Part shown: in pieces, positions 47,491-64,000 of the stretch
Layout of the letters: the number at the start of each line of letters is the position of its first letter
How positions within the stretch are numbered: the stretch's first letter is position 1
DNA from: Capitulum mitella
Lineage: Eukaryota; Arthropoda; Thecostraca; Pollicipedomorpha; Pollicipedidae
Length of the DNA stretch: 64,000 nucleotides
Direction: 5' to 3'
Assembly: GCA_030062745.1 (NCBI GenBank)
Contig: CP099846.1
Coordinates: forward strand, 24,469,701-24,533,700
Position numbers and translations under genes: made by a program
The notes under the pieces: model-generated
The model's input: the letters and a program-made list of their open reading frames with translations, nothing else
What the model was told of the DNA's origin: nothing
Database searches by the model: none

Positions 47491-50489
47491 CAGTAAGACG
47501 CCTTGTGGGGCGCATGGGTAGAGTGTAGAGGTCAACTGTATAATTTCTCTTTGTATGTGTATTTTGTCTTGTTACGTATCACAGCACACACGAGTTGCCG
47601 TTCTGTCTCACTATTTTGTCCGAATTACCAGTTTAAATCCCACGCGTAAATAATATTGTTCATTGTCAGCAATAAGTGACTCAGAATCATTACCAGTTCT
47701 CAAACGACGAAGAGAAAAGCCATTGCTCCTACAGTACTTGTATGAACACAAACGCGTGCTTGATAATGTTTAGTGGCTAGAGATACAAAAATTGTGAAAA
47801 TGGAACTGTCATCTGGAGACGATGACAGTATTGTCAAGGAAATGCGAAGTTATTAACCTGCAAAAGACGCTGCGGACGGATAGGGATGAGTAGGACTTTT
47901 GGCTTGCTGTAGTAGACGATGTCTAAATCCTTTCGTTGGTTGGCCTGTAGACGATGGGTTTTGGTAGAAAATGGAATGGTCGAAGGCTCATTTGGCCTAC
48001 CACCTCGTTGGTAAAAATATCAATATCTTGTTTGGATGGATAACAGCTATTGCTTTGCTGGAACCAACCACGATTGTTTTGATGTGCTTTCCTGTAAATG
48101 GACTGGCGCTGGGGTATTCATTTTTGCGTTATAAGTTCGATGTGCACATTTTTTGTGGAAATGAGTCGTGAATAAAGTCGGCATAGGGATACTGGAGCGT
48201 CACAGAAATTTCATGTGAAAGATGTCCCATGTCATATATCTAAGGCAAGGATACGGACTGATATTCATAACACTTAAAGCTTTTCAGTTGGAAGTGGGAA
48301 ATCCTTCATATGTGAGATATAATAGAAAAGAAACAGCGTGAACGTTTCAGATTTCATTTAGAACGCCCCATCGATTTAAATATTGGCCTCATCGACCAAT
48401 GAAATAGACCGATGCGTATACAGTTACGATGACAACAAAAGAATACCAAAGTTTATGTAAATAGGAAAATGATATTCGAGGGGTATGATGGAAGAGAAAG
48501 CAAAAAACAGTTAAGGTTATGCGGTTTTAAATAACTAAACACAACTTTTAAAGTGCATTATAAACTGTGGCAACAGGGAATTCATCATGCCCTTTGGTCT
48601 ATAAATCAGCTCTGCAAGCAGTATGAAATGTTGATATGTGCTTCCTGTGCACAAAGGTTATACTTCACCATACAGTGCACGTCTGAAGTAGAGCATTTGA
48701 AGGATTGGTAAATCCTCAAATCGCGGATTGATCCGCATACCGGACTGGACCGGAGCAGAAAATTCAAGCAAGATATGGATTATAGCTAGACCGAATTTTA
48801 GAATTTGACGGCCACACGGAATTGACGGATTGAAAATCAATTAAATTTCAATAGACGCTGACTGGACATGATGTTTATGCAGCCAGTCAGAAGACTTCTA
48901 TTAAATTTTTCAAAAGAAAACAGTTAAACATGCTTAGATATGGCACATGTGTCTGCTTATGATTACTAAGCAAAAACATGAATACGGATTGTCACGAATT
49001 TCTATGAGCATATCTTTGCTATTACGGATTGGACCGGACCGGATTCAGAAATTTTGGAAAAGGCAGATTGTGGATGGCTTGGGTCTTTGATTTCACGGAC
49101 CAGGTTGGACGGGATCCTGAAAATTCAGTTCGTGAAATGTTCTAGTTGGGAATATATGTAAGCATACCAGTTGTAGATCACAAACCATATTTTCAAGACA
49201 GTCCATCAGGACTGCACTTTTCTGGTCTTTGCATGTTAGTCACGGCGTTTAAAGCCAATGAAATTTGGTACACGGGAATTAGCCTGGCAAAGTTCCGGGA
49301 AACCTTTAATGTATCGGGGTCTGTCGCAGGCAGGCCTTTTGTTCCAGAATGAGACTAGGCTGGTTTGCATGCAAATCCGGGCTTTTGCGTGACGTCTGTG
49401 GCAGAATATCCCCGACTGGAGCGATTCATATCCTTCAGCTCCGTGCATTTGCCGGAATCAGTCGCTCATGGTGTGATGCTGGGCATCACGTCAGAAAGAG
49501 AGCTTGTGTGGGAATACTCACTTTGACATCGCTGAGTGTTCTCCTAATTGTCACGTATGGATGAGTGCTAGTTTTTTTCCCACGCATTTGTTCGAAATGG
49601 ATCGCCATGTCCATACTCCGTTTTGTTCCAAATCAAGCCAGTTTACGGAGAAACCAATTTGGAAATCAGGATGTCCGCTTTTTTCCAGTCATTCACTCCA
49701 CGACGGGATAAGGCTTGTGAGAGCAAAAAAAAGATAATTGAATGCGTATTATATAACGCGCTATGACCGCTACGTTATTCTCTGCCGGGCAGAATAGCGC
49801 ACCGGAAGGGACGGCGGTACGGAATTTCCATAATAGAGCTGAAACTTCAGTGCTCCCAGAAGAAATTACCCAATACTTTAAATTGGCCTTCGATGATAAC
49901 AGTGCTGTTCACTGGCCGGATGCTTCTACAGTTCACCTGAGATGTGATCTGAGTTTCCGTCTTCGTGAAGGATCCCTTGGCATGGCTTATCGGAAAGCAG
50001 GATCCGGCCCGGAATTCCCGCTGTTCATCCTCAGCCCCTCCCGCTCGCGAGCTGTTTTTGACGAGACAGGGTGGGAAGGGGGTGATCCGATGCCACAGAC
50101 AGCGACCTATTCAGCCAGCTTACTTATTGGCTATCTATGTCTAAACCACTGTATTCATTCCAGAGCCGTACAGCAGCAGGAAACGTCATTTTTCATTTTT
50201 TTGCTTGTTGTCACTTCCATTTAGGCAATGGGCGTCTTGACACCAGCGGAAAATAATCCTCATTGCTCAATTTTAGGAGCGATAAAGAAAATTCAGACAT
50301 AAAGCTTACTTTAATGCCAGGTAGAAGAGGCGCTGCGATGACGTTTTAGAAGCGGTAGTCAGACGTCAGTTTAAGGTGTTTCTTAATTAATCTTAGTTAA
50401 TCTTAGCGTTTGGCAACACCAACGGTTTCATTCCGCATGCGTAACTTTTAGTCCATCTCAAAGAGAAAATGCGAAAGTTTTAAAACATC
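47491..50489. other. Intergenic; R5-like repeat at 48690-49130
   Basis: 48700-48840 and 49020-49120 are built from GGATTG, GGACCGGA and CCGGACTGG words that resemble 10625-10745. A plus-strand frame of 153 codons at 49763-50224 has no recognisable domain. No gene is called. Confidence 0.35.
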
Positions 50490-50539
50490 AATTTGCATTT
50501 TTTGTGCGTCAGACAGACATCACTATTCGTGGGGTCTTG

Positions 50540-51330
50540 CAAAAGGCCGCAGGCGGCGCCCTCTCCCCTGCCGGCGAGCCGCCAGCCGGCACACAATGCG
50601 GCGCGTCCCGGCGCCGTCCCGGCGCCGCCCAGTCAACGGTCGGCCCGAGCCCGGCCGGGCCGGCTCGCCCGACGGCGGCCGGGCGGCGGTCCGCCGAGCC
50701 GCCGTCACGTCCGCTCAGCACGCGCCACGCCGTCTCCGGGCGGCCGCCGCCGACCTGGGAACAGGCAGCGGCGCGCCCGGGACCGGCGCCGGGGGCGGCG
50801 CTGTCGAAGTGCGACCGGCGTCACGGCAGCCCTGGCCGTCGCGGACGTCGGACTGGTCAGGAACGGCGTTTGCTCGTCGGACTCGCCGTCTGCTCCCCCC
50901 CCCCCTTCCACGCGTCCTGCCGCGGGCGGCGGCGGCAGCTGAGCGCCGGTATCCGAACGTGCAGAACGCTCGCCGCCGGGGCAGCAGCCTGCCGCGGAGA
51001 CGCGGCGCGGCCGGCCCACCGGCGGCCGCGCTGTCTCGTAATTGAGTCGGAGCGCCGCGTGAGCGATGGCTGCCCGCCTGGCCAGCGCATTGATTGCTGC
51101 CGCGCTGACGTCTGCCGGCCGCGCTCGCGTCAGCGCGGGCCACGAACCTTCGGCCGGCGGCGAGATCGGCGCCACGGGCCGAGCCAGACGCTCCCGCAGA
51201 GCGGCGCTCCGCAACGGCTCGAGTGAGCGGCCGCCGGCGATACGCTGGCTGACGCCGCCGGAGGATGGCCGTGTGCGCCGAGAAATTGCGCGCCCTCTCG
51301 CAAGCTGGGGAAACTCGGGCTCCGAGGCTC
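50540..51330. other. GC-rich, CpG-dense block
   Basis: About 750 bp with overlapping open frames of 150-240 codons on both strands, rich in Arg/Ala/Pro/Gly. Openness in several frames at once is expected at this base composition. It may be a promoter island or contain a GC-rich exon, but I cannot choose a frame. Confidence 0.4.
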
Positions 51331-52007
51331 GAAGCTCGGAACTTGGTCCTTTTAATATGCTCCCGACGTCCGGCGCTGCACAGCGAAGGCATTCAGTTTC
51401 CGGACCGAGGAATAATTTCCCGGCTCAAACATTGGTTGGACTCAAATGGGGCCCTTTGGGCAATGGGCATCTAGACTATCTTGGTCTGTTCTTCGGATGC
51501 CTGCTGATGAAACTGCTGGAGATGACAGTGACAGGTGGCCGGAAGCATGCACTTTCTTTCATCAGAGCCTGACAGACTGTTGGTAAAGAAACTCGTTCGC
51601 GCTGATGTATTTGGATGTTTATTTATTTATTGGATACGATGTATTTGGGTCTAGATTACTGATGTCTCAACTTTACTCTCCATGTTAATCATCTTTTTTT
51701 GCGGTTTCGTGTTTTCACGTTGGACCGGCTATGCTTAGGACAACGTTGTTAGCCTTAAACTCTTTTTTGACTAGAAAAACCTGCACTTCCTCTCGACTGA
51801 TTCTAGTCTGAGCTGATCTGCTCGAACAGCATTACAATGACGGTAGAAAGACCTCCTGTGATCCTTTCTTTAGACATCCCTGTGTAGTGCTGGTCGATTT
51901 TCTAAGAATGTCTCATAATCTCACAGCAGAGCGGTCATCCCCAAATCCCAATTATCAGTTGTCGCATTTCTCATTACTTCCGCTCGCTTCGCAGCCTGGA
52001 AAGTTTC
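51331..52007. other. No gene seen
   Basis: AT-richer spacer between two GC-rich blocks. Confidence 0.45.
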
Positions 52008-52010
52008 CCG

Positions 52011-52147
52011 AGCGATAGCTCACGAGCCACCAGCATACTCGGCTCGAGATGCACGAGCACTGCGAAAACCTTGCTCTCTCGACCGTCAGCCACCGTAGCG
52101 ATAGCTCACGAGCCGCCAGCACAATTGGCTCGAGATGCACGAGTCTC
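52011..52147. repeat. Tandem duplication, 87-bp spacing
   Basis: AGCGATAGCTCACGAGCC(A/G)CCAGC...GGCTCGAGATGCACGAG occurs at 52011-52057 and 52098-52144. CTCGAGATGCAAA recurs twice more at about 52522-52552, so this word appears four times within 550 bp. Confidence 0.75.
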
Positions 52148-52149
52148 GG

Positions 52150-52570
52150 ACCCTTCTAGACGCGCCCCAGCTCCTGAGTCACCGGCCGCTGGGCTCGGAG
52201 GAGCACGCGCATGGCCGCCGCCGCGCCGCCGCTTCCCGAGCCGCCCCGGCAGCGCGGCTCCGCTGAAGCCGCTCGCCCGCCGCGCTCAGCAGGCTTCGGG
52301 CGGCGATGAGCTCAGCCGGCGCGTCTTCCCTAAGGGTCTCGTCCGGCAGGGAGCGGTTGGCCCGCCGCCAGCCGGCCGGGGCGGCCAAAGTACACCGCTC
52401 GTCCGGAGGCGGTGCGGTTAAGAAGCCTTGGACGGGAGGCCGGCCCGCCCGACGACAGCCGGCCCAGTGCCGTGACGTCGGCCGCGGGACCGGCGGGTCG
52501 GGGAGGCGGCTCTGGCACGGCTCGAGATGCAAATCGTACTCGAGATGCAAACGTGCGCTCCGGTCGCGCC
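52150..52570. other. GC-rich block
   Basis: CpG-dense and open in several frames on both strands without domains. It carries an ATGCAAAT octamer word near 52526. Possibly a promoter island. Confidence 0.35.
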
Positions 52571-53614
52571 CCAACTCGAGTAAAGAGACGCACCGCGTGA
52601 ATGAACAGCATGAACCGACGCACCTTCCGTCGGAAACGGAAGTAAGAGCAGAGAAAGTGCACCTACAACTTCTAAGATAGTGACATTAAACTAGTGCCGT
52701 CTCATTAGTGTGAGATATGTATGTGATGGTTTCTGCGTTAAAAGTTCTTTGGGTAGCGTTCTCTTTTGTTTCATTGCAAGTTTCTGACTCCGGTTAAGGT
52801 CTTCACGTCTGTCTTCATGTGCTCCACGTGCATTTCGTTAAGGGCTGCTTTCCTTCGAAATCAATCCTGGGGTTTTGTTTTTCATGATCAGTTCCTGGCC
52901 CCCACGCCTCTCACTTTAACCCAAGTCGCGGCATGATTGGAGTGTCCCACCTTCTCAGTGAATGAATGTGTGGAGAAAGATGTGCTTCAGGGAGACGACG
53001 AACTTCCCTTTGCCTCCTACAGACTCATCGTCCTTTACGGCGAACCAGATTTTGAAATGTCAGCATGTTTACGTAAACAAGAAACTTTCTCCTAATCTAA
53101 CAGGATCCCTGTGCCTTGAGCAGTGCGGAAAACTTCGTCCCAAGTGTAATATGCATGATATTCCGTGATGAAAACTTGTCCACGTTGTTTGGGAAAATGT
53201 GCCAGCCGACACATGCTGTTACTCCTTCCCGCCTTCGCGCTACATGGCCAGATGATTTGAACAGCAGTGAGCAAACATATGGTACTGAAGCAGTTATCTA
53301 TCACTAAATATTTGAACAATTGGACAGGCTAGGACTTTTAGTTTTTCCCAAGTGCTTCGAAATCCCTCCAGTGTCATGAAGAAAGGAACATTTCATGCTT
53401 AGAAAAATCCATCAAAGTTTTGTTTATTTTTTTCCTTTTCATTTCTGTTGTGAGTACACGCAGCTAACGCAATAGTATTCTTTCTGCCTGATAGTTAGAC
53501 CAAGCTATTTTATATTTTTACTGCTTCGGGACAGCCGAGGAAAACCAGCAGACCATATCAGTATATGAATTTCGTCTTAGAATACACGTCAGCAACCGGA
53601 AGATAAGCCGAACC
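52571..53614. other. No gene seen
   Basis: Intergenic DNA between the GC-rich block and the nested TTAA elements. Confidence 0.45.
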
Positions 53615-53911
53615 TTAACCCTCGCTGGACCAGGCGGTGGATGCCACCCCAAAGCAGCGCTTCCAGGACCACGGCAAAACAGTGCACGACAGTGCTTTGA
53701 AATCTGGCATAGCTGGCCATACATTTATTACGCATATTTTCAAAAACGAGTGACCACAGGCCATCTCACATCACTGAACTATGACGTCAATACTGAAAGC
53801 TTGCAGAGCGATTTTTCGCCAAATGTCGTTTTTTAAGTTTTATGGCAATAGGTATGCATAAACAGGAGATGAAATTGGCTCAGAATGGTGGCGCGCATGC
53901 GAACAAGACAT

Positions 53912-56900
53912 TTAAAGGGAGTGTGTCTAATTTTTTCGGTTTTCCAAAAAAAACATTCTAAGGGATACTCGGCCCTAGCTATAATTTATGACAGCAATGA
54001 AAATGGCATCTGGGGCTTCGAGCAATGATGATTCACTCATATGATTTGGATTTTTTTCAAATCTGCGACATCGATAGCTGTACGGGTGTACATACAGCAC
54101 GAAGGGGCGGTAGCAAAAGCAAGCAATTAGCGGGCTGGAAACGATGAGTACGTGATGCAAAAAATGGCGCACCTGAGACAAAACAAGATCGCAGATTGCT
54201 CACATATTCATGTGGTCATCTTGGGTTACGAATGGTTACCGGCAGTCTCAACCAAGGGCAACTTTGTATACCTTTGGTATGGAGCTTTCCATACCAAAGG
54301 AAATTATTGGTATGGGACCGCATGCAAATATCTTGGTCCATTCATGTATTTTCTTGTTCCATAAAATAATGCACTGTAGATACGTTATGCTGAATTTTGG
54401 GACCTGATGAATGATGAATGAATTTTTCCATACCAGAATTTGTTCCAATTCTACACCCATGGTCTCAACGGTACGAGTACTTCTTTGAACAAACTCTGAT
54501 TCCTTCTCATTTCTTTGTTCTAGGCGGGGCATAGTTTTGCAAAATATGTTGGGGGGCGCCCAGCAAGGGAAATGGCTAATCCTACCCACAAAACAGGCAT
54601 TTTTTCCCGAACTTGACCCACTATCTTTCCAAAGTTGGGAGGGGCTTGAACCGAAGTTGGGGGTCTGGAGCCTCCACCCCCCAACTAAACAGCAAACCAC
54701 ACCCATGGTTCTAGGCTTTGCCTGCGCTTGATGTCATTTGCAATGTGAACCGATTGCAGATGGCAGGGCCAGGTTAAAGACAAAATGTGGACTTGGTTAT
54801 TTCTTTGTCTGAGACAGTTCAATCCTTTATTTATGTACATATTTTTGCTTACAGGAGCCAGCAAGGTAGACATGTATGGATTTTTTACACCAGTCTGTAG
54901 AATCAAGCAACATTTTGTAAAATGACTATTAAGCATTTTCATAGAACACGTCAGAATGCAACTCTCATACATGATCAAACATTTGAAAATTTGGTTCACT
55001 TGTGACAATTTCCATCATCCATCTCAGGGTACATGGTAACCCAGCAATGCGAGGTGCAGCCGAGGCAAAAAAAAACAAATAACATCCAAAAAGCAATATT
55101 TCAGGTGGGGGTAACTCGGCCGGGGTGTTCTACGATTAGTACCATCCTGCGTTGCGTGGGCCATCCGCCGACGATTCCCAGAACCTAACTATACGGGGTG
55201 CAACGGGTTCCGGAGCGTGCTCCGGGAGCTTTGAGCCACCCACAGCCAGCGTTTTTGCTAATCTCTGGACTGGCATCACACTTGTGCAACACACCCACAA
55301 GGTTTGCAACAGGTCTGCGAAAACTGCTGGTGGCGTCAATAGAGTAATGCTGTGCAAACAATGTTATTTTTGATGTTCTTCATATTGGAATATGGCCACC
55401 ATACATGTATTACAGCCTCTGATAGGGTTACTGGAAACAGTTTATTCTGTTAATGCCTGGGAGGCCAAATGCCAGTTGACAAAACCAGTAACCTCTCACC
55501 TCATGATAGTGTCATTTAGCCTAAGAACAACGTTAGCCGTCCCTTTAAACCGAGTTAATTCGTCTGATGCACATTTTACCAATGTTCAAATTTTCAACAA
55601 GCAAACAGCCATCATTATTTTGATGATGCTAGTGCCCCATGTAAATACCTATTGTCTGCCCGCCATAACTGATGGGCATCATTTATATACACACACAACA
55701 ACATTTACCCACAAACAATGATATGTGTGACTGCATCATTGCTTTTTTTTGCTTGAATAGATTTAATCTAGACATCAGTCAAGTTCTAGGACAAAAAATC
55801 AACAAGCAGCTTAGTGCATGCTATTTTGTTAGCTGCTAAGTGATGACTGGGAGGTTGATATGCCAAAATGGCAAATGGGCTGTTGTCAATTTTACATTTG
55901 GTAACCAGCAGTCAACAAGGTAGCAGCCACTACAATGCATGTCAACTTGTTCTTCAGACACCCATCAGCCACGTTTGACTATTTGCGCAGGTTTCAGAAC
56001 CAGATTCAGATGCTCACGATAAAAGAAGAGAAGAACAGAGCTCATGCCCAAGGGACATACAAGAATGAACAAGAAAGAATAGCCTCACTGTTGAGCTGCA
56101 TAATTGTGGTGCCAGTACAGAGAACACAAGAATTAACAATGCAACCATCCATATTATTCCAAACAACAGTTTGCAGTAGCCAAAGAAAAAAAGAACTTAC
56201 AACCTATTATGGAATACAGATGAAAATTCTGTCTGACCCCAAGAAATCTCTGACTAGGACTGTTACTTAGTCAAGTGCAAACTTTTGTGCTCACAAAGAC
56301 TTATTTTTTCAGTTAGGTTTGTGCTGGCATACAGACTTTCCATCTCTTTCAGTCACATCCTGAAATACCAAGTCTCCTGGAGTACAAGTACACAAACATC
56401 AGTTTTTCAGATCCTGCGTGTGAGTATCCACAACTGTCCAGCATTCAAGTCTGAGAAAATTCTAGCACATTTCTCAGTTTGGGTGGGGCAAGCTTAGCCA
56501 GCCATGGTACTGAATAACAGTATTAAAATGTTGTGTATGCTGCATGGAGCCAACTTTACACTAGGAACATTAGAAAACATTCAACTATGACATTTTTGGC
56601 AGCTGACATGCAATAAGCTGTCAAATTTTTCCATAAAAATGCATGCTTTATCCAACCAACTTCCAATCTGGAACTTGGAACATTTTGAAAACCCGAATTC
56701 GGATTCCGATAACACTAATTATGACCGCCCGTAGCTATCTGCAGTTCCTGGATATATGTAGCAAAATACTTACGAGGTTAGATAAAAAACTAGATAATCT
56801 TATAAGGGACATTCACACAGGGATGAAGAATGTCGGCAAAAAGTAATTCAACGAAACCTTCGCAATCAGACAGTCAAAACCCCTTCCAGTGTAGAATTTT

Positions 56901-57317
56901 CTACCAACATACCTCTATAAGACCTCAGCAGCCGGTCGCCAGGCCGCTGAGCTTGACGTGTTCACCGTCTGCTGTCGTCGCCAATCAGCTCGCAACTCGA
57001 AAGATGATTCGTTGGGCATAGTTTGCTGTCATTGCTGACGAGCTTGTAACTCAAAAAATGATTCGCTGCGGCTAACGATATGTTGTTGGTGCTATCGGTC
57101 TCACTTAGTGCCGAAAAGGAGCTGGAGAAAAACCGACAAATCTGTGTTGGCAGCACGGTGCTGGAGTAATGGGAAATATCGGTAAATAGTTGGCCTTCGT
57201 AGGTCAACGAAGGTGATTTGGGGAAAACGAAGGATAAGTGACGATTCAGGCCAGTGTCCTCTTTGATCACACGTATACAACTAAAATTTGATATTTGACT
57301 AGACACACTCCCTTTAA
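53912..57317. mobile_element. Inner TTAA element, 3.4 kb
   Basis: The ends are TTAAAGGGAGTGTGTCTA (53912) and TAGACACACTCCCTTTAA (57300-57317), an 18-base perfect inverted pair, both tipped by TTAA. At 3.4 kb it could once have held a transposase, but the longest frames inside (about 150 codons at 54248-54706 minus, 111 codons at 55935-56270 plus, 127 codons at 56962-57345 minus) show no DDE or other motif I recognise. A 50-60 bp near-duplication lies at about 56980-57085. Confidence 0.6.
54271..54300. repeat. Perfect 13-bp hairpin, 4-base loop
   Basis: CCTTTGGTATGGA and TCCATACCAAAGG flank GCTT. Inside the inner TTAA element. No run of T follows directly, so no terminator role is proposed. 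Confidence 0.8.
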
Positions 57318-57620
57318 GATAGGTCAATGACCCTTTTAAGATCATACGCGATCAATGGCCTAAGATGCCCTTTCAACCTTAGAACGTTCCCTTGCTAATG
57401 TTTGGCACTGAATATGACAAAGAAGACGATTTTAGGCATATGTGAACCCAAATGTGTCGTTTTCAACTCCGGAAAATCATTCGGATAATAGTTCCCAAAC
57501 ATAAAGTGACCTAGGAGGTCACTGCTTGACCTTGAGGGGTTAAATGGCGAGGAGGTGCCTACCACCCTCCCCTCTCGTCATCGGAGCGGGTGAAAGTCCC
57601 TCCCTTCCGGCGCGGGTTAA

Positions 57621-59510
57621 TACAAAAATGTTTGTTATGCTGGTGCCAGGGAGTAGGCTGCACCGCAATACAATCGTGCTCTGCGGCGCAGCCTACCATA
57701 ACAGCATAACCCGAATCCACGTCCGCACTTCGCATGCCCGTGAAACCTGGGAAATTCTGGCAAGATACACAAAGACATGAAGAAACCAAGTCATATGCAG
57801 CATTTTGTACTGCATTAAACGTTACGCATTACAGAAGTCAGTTTATCCAGGACCAAAAAGGTGCACTCCGAGATGTGCAGGCATAGGCATGGGAGCCATG
57901 GACCAGGGGGCTTCAGCCCCCAGCTTTTTTGAAATTTAACATTGACCCTATGGGCGTTGACTGGGAAGAATTGACCCAAAACGCTTCTCGCCCTCCCCCC
58001 CACCCCACTGCGGAGGGGTTCCCATGCCCGTGCAGGGGTTCGCCCAGGATGCCCAGGATTTTTATGAGGCCGGGAGGAGGGCGCGTGCAAGATATGCACA
58101 AAATGTCAAGAGGTTGGTTTTCCCTTCCATAATTTTTTTCTTTGCGGGGCAAGAGAATCCATGTTTCTTCTGCTTCTACTGAGATGAGGGCCGGTCCTGC
58201 AGCCCATCCGGATGCGCCTTTGGACGCGCAGTTAAGTGTCCCTTTGGTGCGGACAGAGAGAAGCAATATAAATTCGTGCCCCATCAATGTGGCTTGAGCT
58301 CGAACAACGCAGGTGCCCAGAATGAGTGTCAAAAAATGTTTTACGGGAGACTGAGAGTAACAGCATGAAACAGAATACTTGCATGCAATATGCCCGCAAC
58401 AGAGCGATTATATCTTATGACAATTATCTGGAACAATTATTCGTAACATGGGTTATTTAGTGCATGCTTACAATTTCCTTGTAAAATGGAGTCAATTTCA
58501 GAAGCTACTAAAGCGAAATAGAGTGGCTAAATCCACTGGGAAATCTACATTTAAGAGGAGACTAGGACGTCTGGTGGCATATCAGTGCCCCATCAGTCAT
58601 TTTAACAGAATGACCCCTGGCATAGTCGGTCCACCTTGGGTTACAAAGACGGTGATAAATGGGCTGGAAGTAAACGGCAATGATCGGAATCATTCTCCCG
58701 CACGAATTCAGATTAATTAATGTCATAAACGTCCGGTCAAGCCAAACACTTGAGAGGGATGATCTGCAAATTCCCAGATTTGAATGTTAATCACGGTGCT
58801 GGAAATAACTGCAAATGTCACTATTTGCAGCAGGCGCCACGGCTAGTCACTTCATGTGACTGATGAATTATGTGAAATGAGTCGTTTTGTTCCGCTCGCG
58901 TTTAGTTTATTAAGATCCAAACGCCTTTTGCCTGAAAGTCTCGTATTTCTTAGAGCACACCCCATGAATTCACCCTTACCATCGCACTACTTGTGAAAGC
59001 CTTATGATCTCAACGCACGCTTAATGCCTTACCAATACGTGATTTTATAACATGGGTGTATCATGAAATGAAACGCAGGCTCTGATCACTGGAAATGCAG
59101 AATGTGCAAACGTGGTTTCTGATAGGACCTGTCAGATTTTCGTCCTTTGTATGCAGAATTGATTGCCGTTAATGCCAGCTGACCAGATGTTTGGCGTGTA
59201 AGGTAAGCTCAGCTGCAAATTAAGGAAGCATTTATCAACACCGAACGTGACCCTAGTCGTTGTTTCCTGCCTGGCGAACATCTCCGATAAAAAGTCAGAA
59301 CTTGCATTGGTACAACAGCTGTTCGCACAAAATAGAACGTTTCGGTCCCCGACGGCTGAGGCTATCATTCTGCAGCTTCCGCTCTCCTATCGCTGAAATC
59401 TCAACGTCCGACATTAATTCACTCAAAAGATCACTACGGCATCGCACGGAACAGTCGACGCACCGCGCGGGGCGCTGCCAAACCATCAAACCTGTCGCCA
59501 AAAACACGGC
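57621..59510. other. Intergenic; R4 copy at about 58500-58640
   Basis: 58500-58560 shares GAAATAGAGTGGCTAAATCC and a following GGGAAA segment with 47380-47410. No gene is supported. Confidence 0.4.
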
Positions 59511-59519
59511 CATCAAGCG

Positions 59520-59880
59520 GCGCCATTACCGCCTCGCCGGAGGGCCGCTGAAAAAACCTGACCGGGGCGGCGGTCACGCTCGCCCCGCACTCCCGCTTTG
59601 TTCCCAATCGGCGTCACGGCATGTCGCGACCTTGACCTGCATGCGCCGGCGGCAGTCCCGATGTCGACGTCGACGCCGAACAACGGTCGGTCTCAAATGA
59701 GATCAGCCGTGCCGTATCGAGCCGGACGCGGGCCGGGCTGGCCCGGCGGCGTTGCGTGCCTCTGAGCGCCTCCCCCCGACCCCCCCCCCAACTCCCGCCC
59801 GTGCCCCGTCAATGTCGACAGGCGTCGCCCGGCGCTGGCGAAGGGGACGGGCGACGCTGTGGGACGTTGGGCCGGCACTG
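59520..59880. other. GC-rich block
   Basis: CpG-dense and open in several frames without domains, similar in character to 50540-51330. Confidence 0.4.
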
Positions 59881-63751
<3,871 letters not shown>

Positions 63752-64000
63752 CGCGTCGTCCCGGCCGGTGCCCCGGGACAACTGCCGGCCGGAGGCCGGC
63801 AGTCAACAGGTGTCCAGCCGGACCGGGCCGCGTCCCGGCGCCGCACCCACCTCCTCCGGCCGCCGGCCCACCGCCGTGCCGCGTGACCGCCTCCTCTCGC
63901 CGTCCGCACCCCGCTGCGCCATCTCAGAGGGCCGCCCTCACGTCGGCAGCGACGCGCTCCGCTCCGCCGGCCCGACGCCGCCGATGCGAGTCCGCTCCGC
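63752..64000 (+). other. GC-rich exon-like segment running off the window
   Basis: Directly after a good acceptor context (CCCTGCTCCCCCACAG) the base composition jumps to high GC. Two of the three plus-strand frames stay open for about 83 codons to the window edge. Both translations are Arg/Pro/Ala/Ser-rich without a domain, so this may be an exon, a 5' UTR or a CpG island. The next window is needed to decide. Confidence 0.25.

Larger units (their letters stand above)
53615..57620. mobile_element. Outer TTAA element of the second nest
   Basis: The left end TTAACCCTCGC at 53615 and right end GCGCGGGTTAA at 57620 are inverted. A hairpin lies inside each end: GGTGG-ATG-CCACC at about 53636-53648, and GGTG/CACC within GGAGGTGCCTACCACCCTCC near 57552-57575. 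The two hairpins share the pattern GGTGGNNGSCACC. Removing the inner element leaves about 600 bp. The right part carries GTGACCTAGGAGGTCAC and other AGGTCA words. No coding frame belongs to it. Confidence 0.5.

Noticed and set aside
49763..50224. 153-codon plus-strand frame as a gene
   Set aside because: No motif, no splice context and no similarity to anything I can name. The length is within reach of chance.
50504..51392. Frames of 149-240 codons on both strands as a gene
   Set aside because: Several frames are open at once on both strands in CpG-dense DNA. Their products are Arg/Ala/Pro-rich with no domain.

Overview
This is animal genomic DNA, not bacterial. It has split genes with GT-AG introns, long TA, TG and CT microsatellites, tRNA-derived and non-LTR retroelement remnants, many short inverted-repeat elements, and isolated GC-rich, CpG-rich blocks in an AT-richer background. 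The one clear gene is a rhodopsin-like receptor with GC-rich, Arg/Ala-rich coding sequence. I infer an invertebrate, possibly an arthropod or crustacean, but nothing in the window fixes the taxon.

Only one protein-coding gene can be assembled with confidence: an orphan class A (rhodopsin-like) G-protein-coupled receptor on the minus strand. It has three exons: 34891-34998 (TM1), 32213-32311 (TM2) and 29469-30995 (ECL1, TM3-TM7 and a long tail). All splice sites are GT-AG, all junctions are phase 0, and the joined product is about 577 residues. The landmark residues fall at the expected spacings, but the activation-switch motifs are unusual: DKF for DRY, LMYLP for CWxP and YGLIY for NPxxY. The receptor has a threonine where aminergic receptors have aspartate.

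Most of the rest is repeats. The strongest theme is a set of non-autonomous elements bounded by TTAA. Family A has copies at 9332-10558, 11515-12764 (inverted) and 17279-21552 (split). Family B is at 17800-19046, with a decayed copy at about 33360-34073. Family C is at 826-1640 and 16385-17282. A further element at 53615-57620 contains another at 53912-57317. Families A, B, C and the outer 53615-57620 element carry a GC-rich hairpin just inside the ends. In family A the hairpin arms change together between copies. Two nests are visible: one is A, then a 3.1-kb minisatellite-bearing insert, then B; the other is 53615-57620 around 53912-57317. Many of these repeats are dense in AGGTCA/TGACCT half-sites.

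Layout: 1-6400 holds repeats, including an inverted repeat with one arm interrupted, and homopolymer tracts. 6400-9331 holds sparse repeats, a CT microsatellite and a short coding-like relic. 9332-21552 is the TTAA-element cluster. 21553-24940 looks empty. 24940-25930 is a GC-rich block with an 18-bp minisatellite. 25935-29468 looks empty. 29469-35130 is the receptor gene, with repeats in intron 1. 36495-37760 is a dead non-LTR retrotransposon fragment. 37760-53600 is intergenic, with GC-rich blocks, tandem duplications and 154-bp elements. 53615-57620 is the second nest. 57620-63750 is intergenic. 63752-64000 is a GC-rich, exon-like stretch running off the window.
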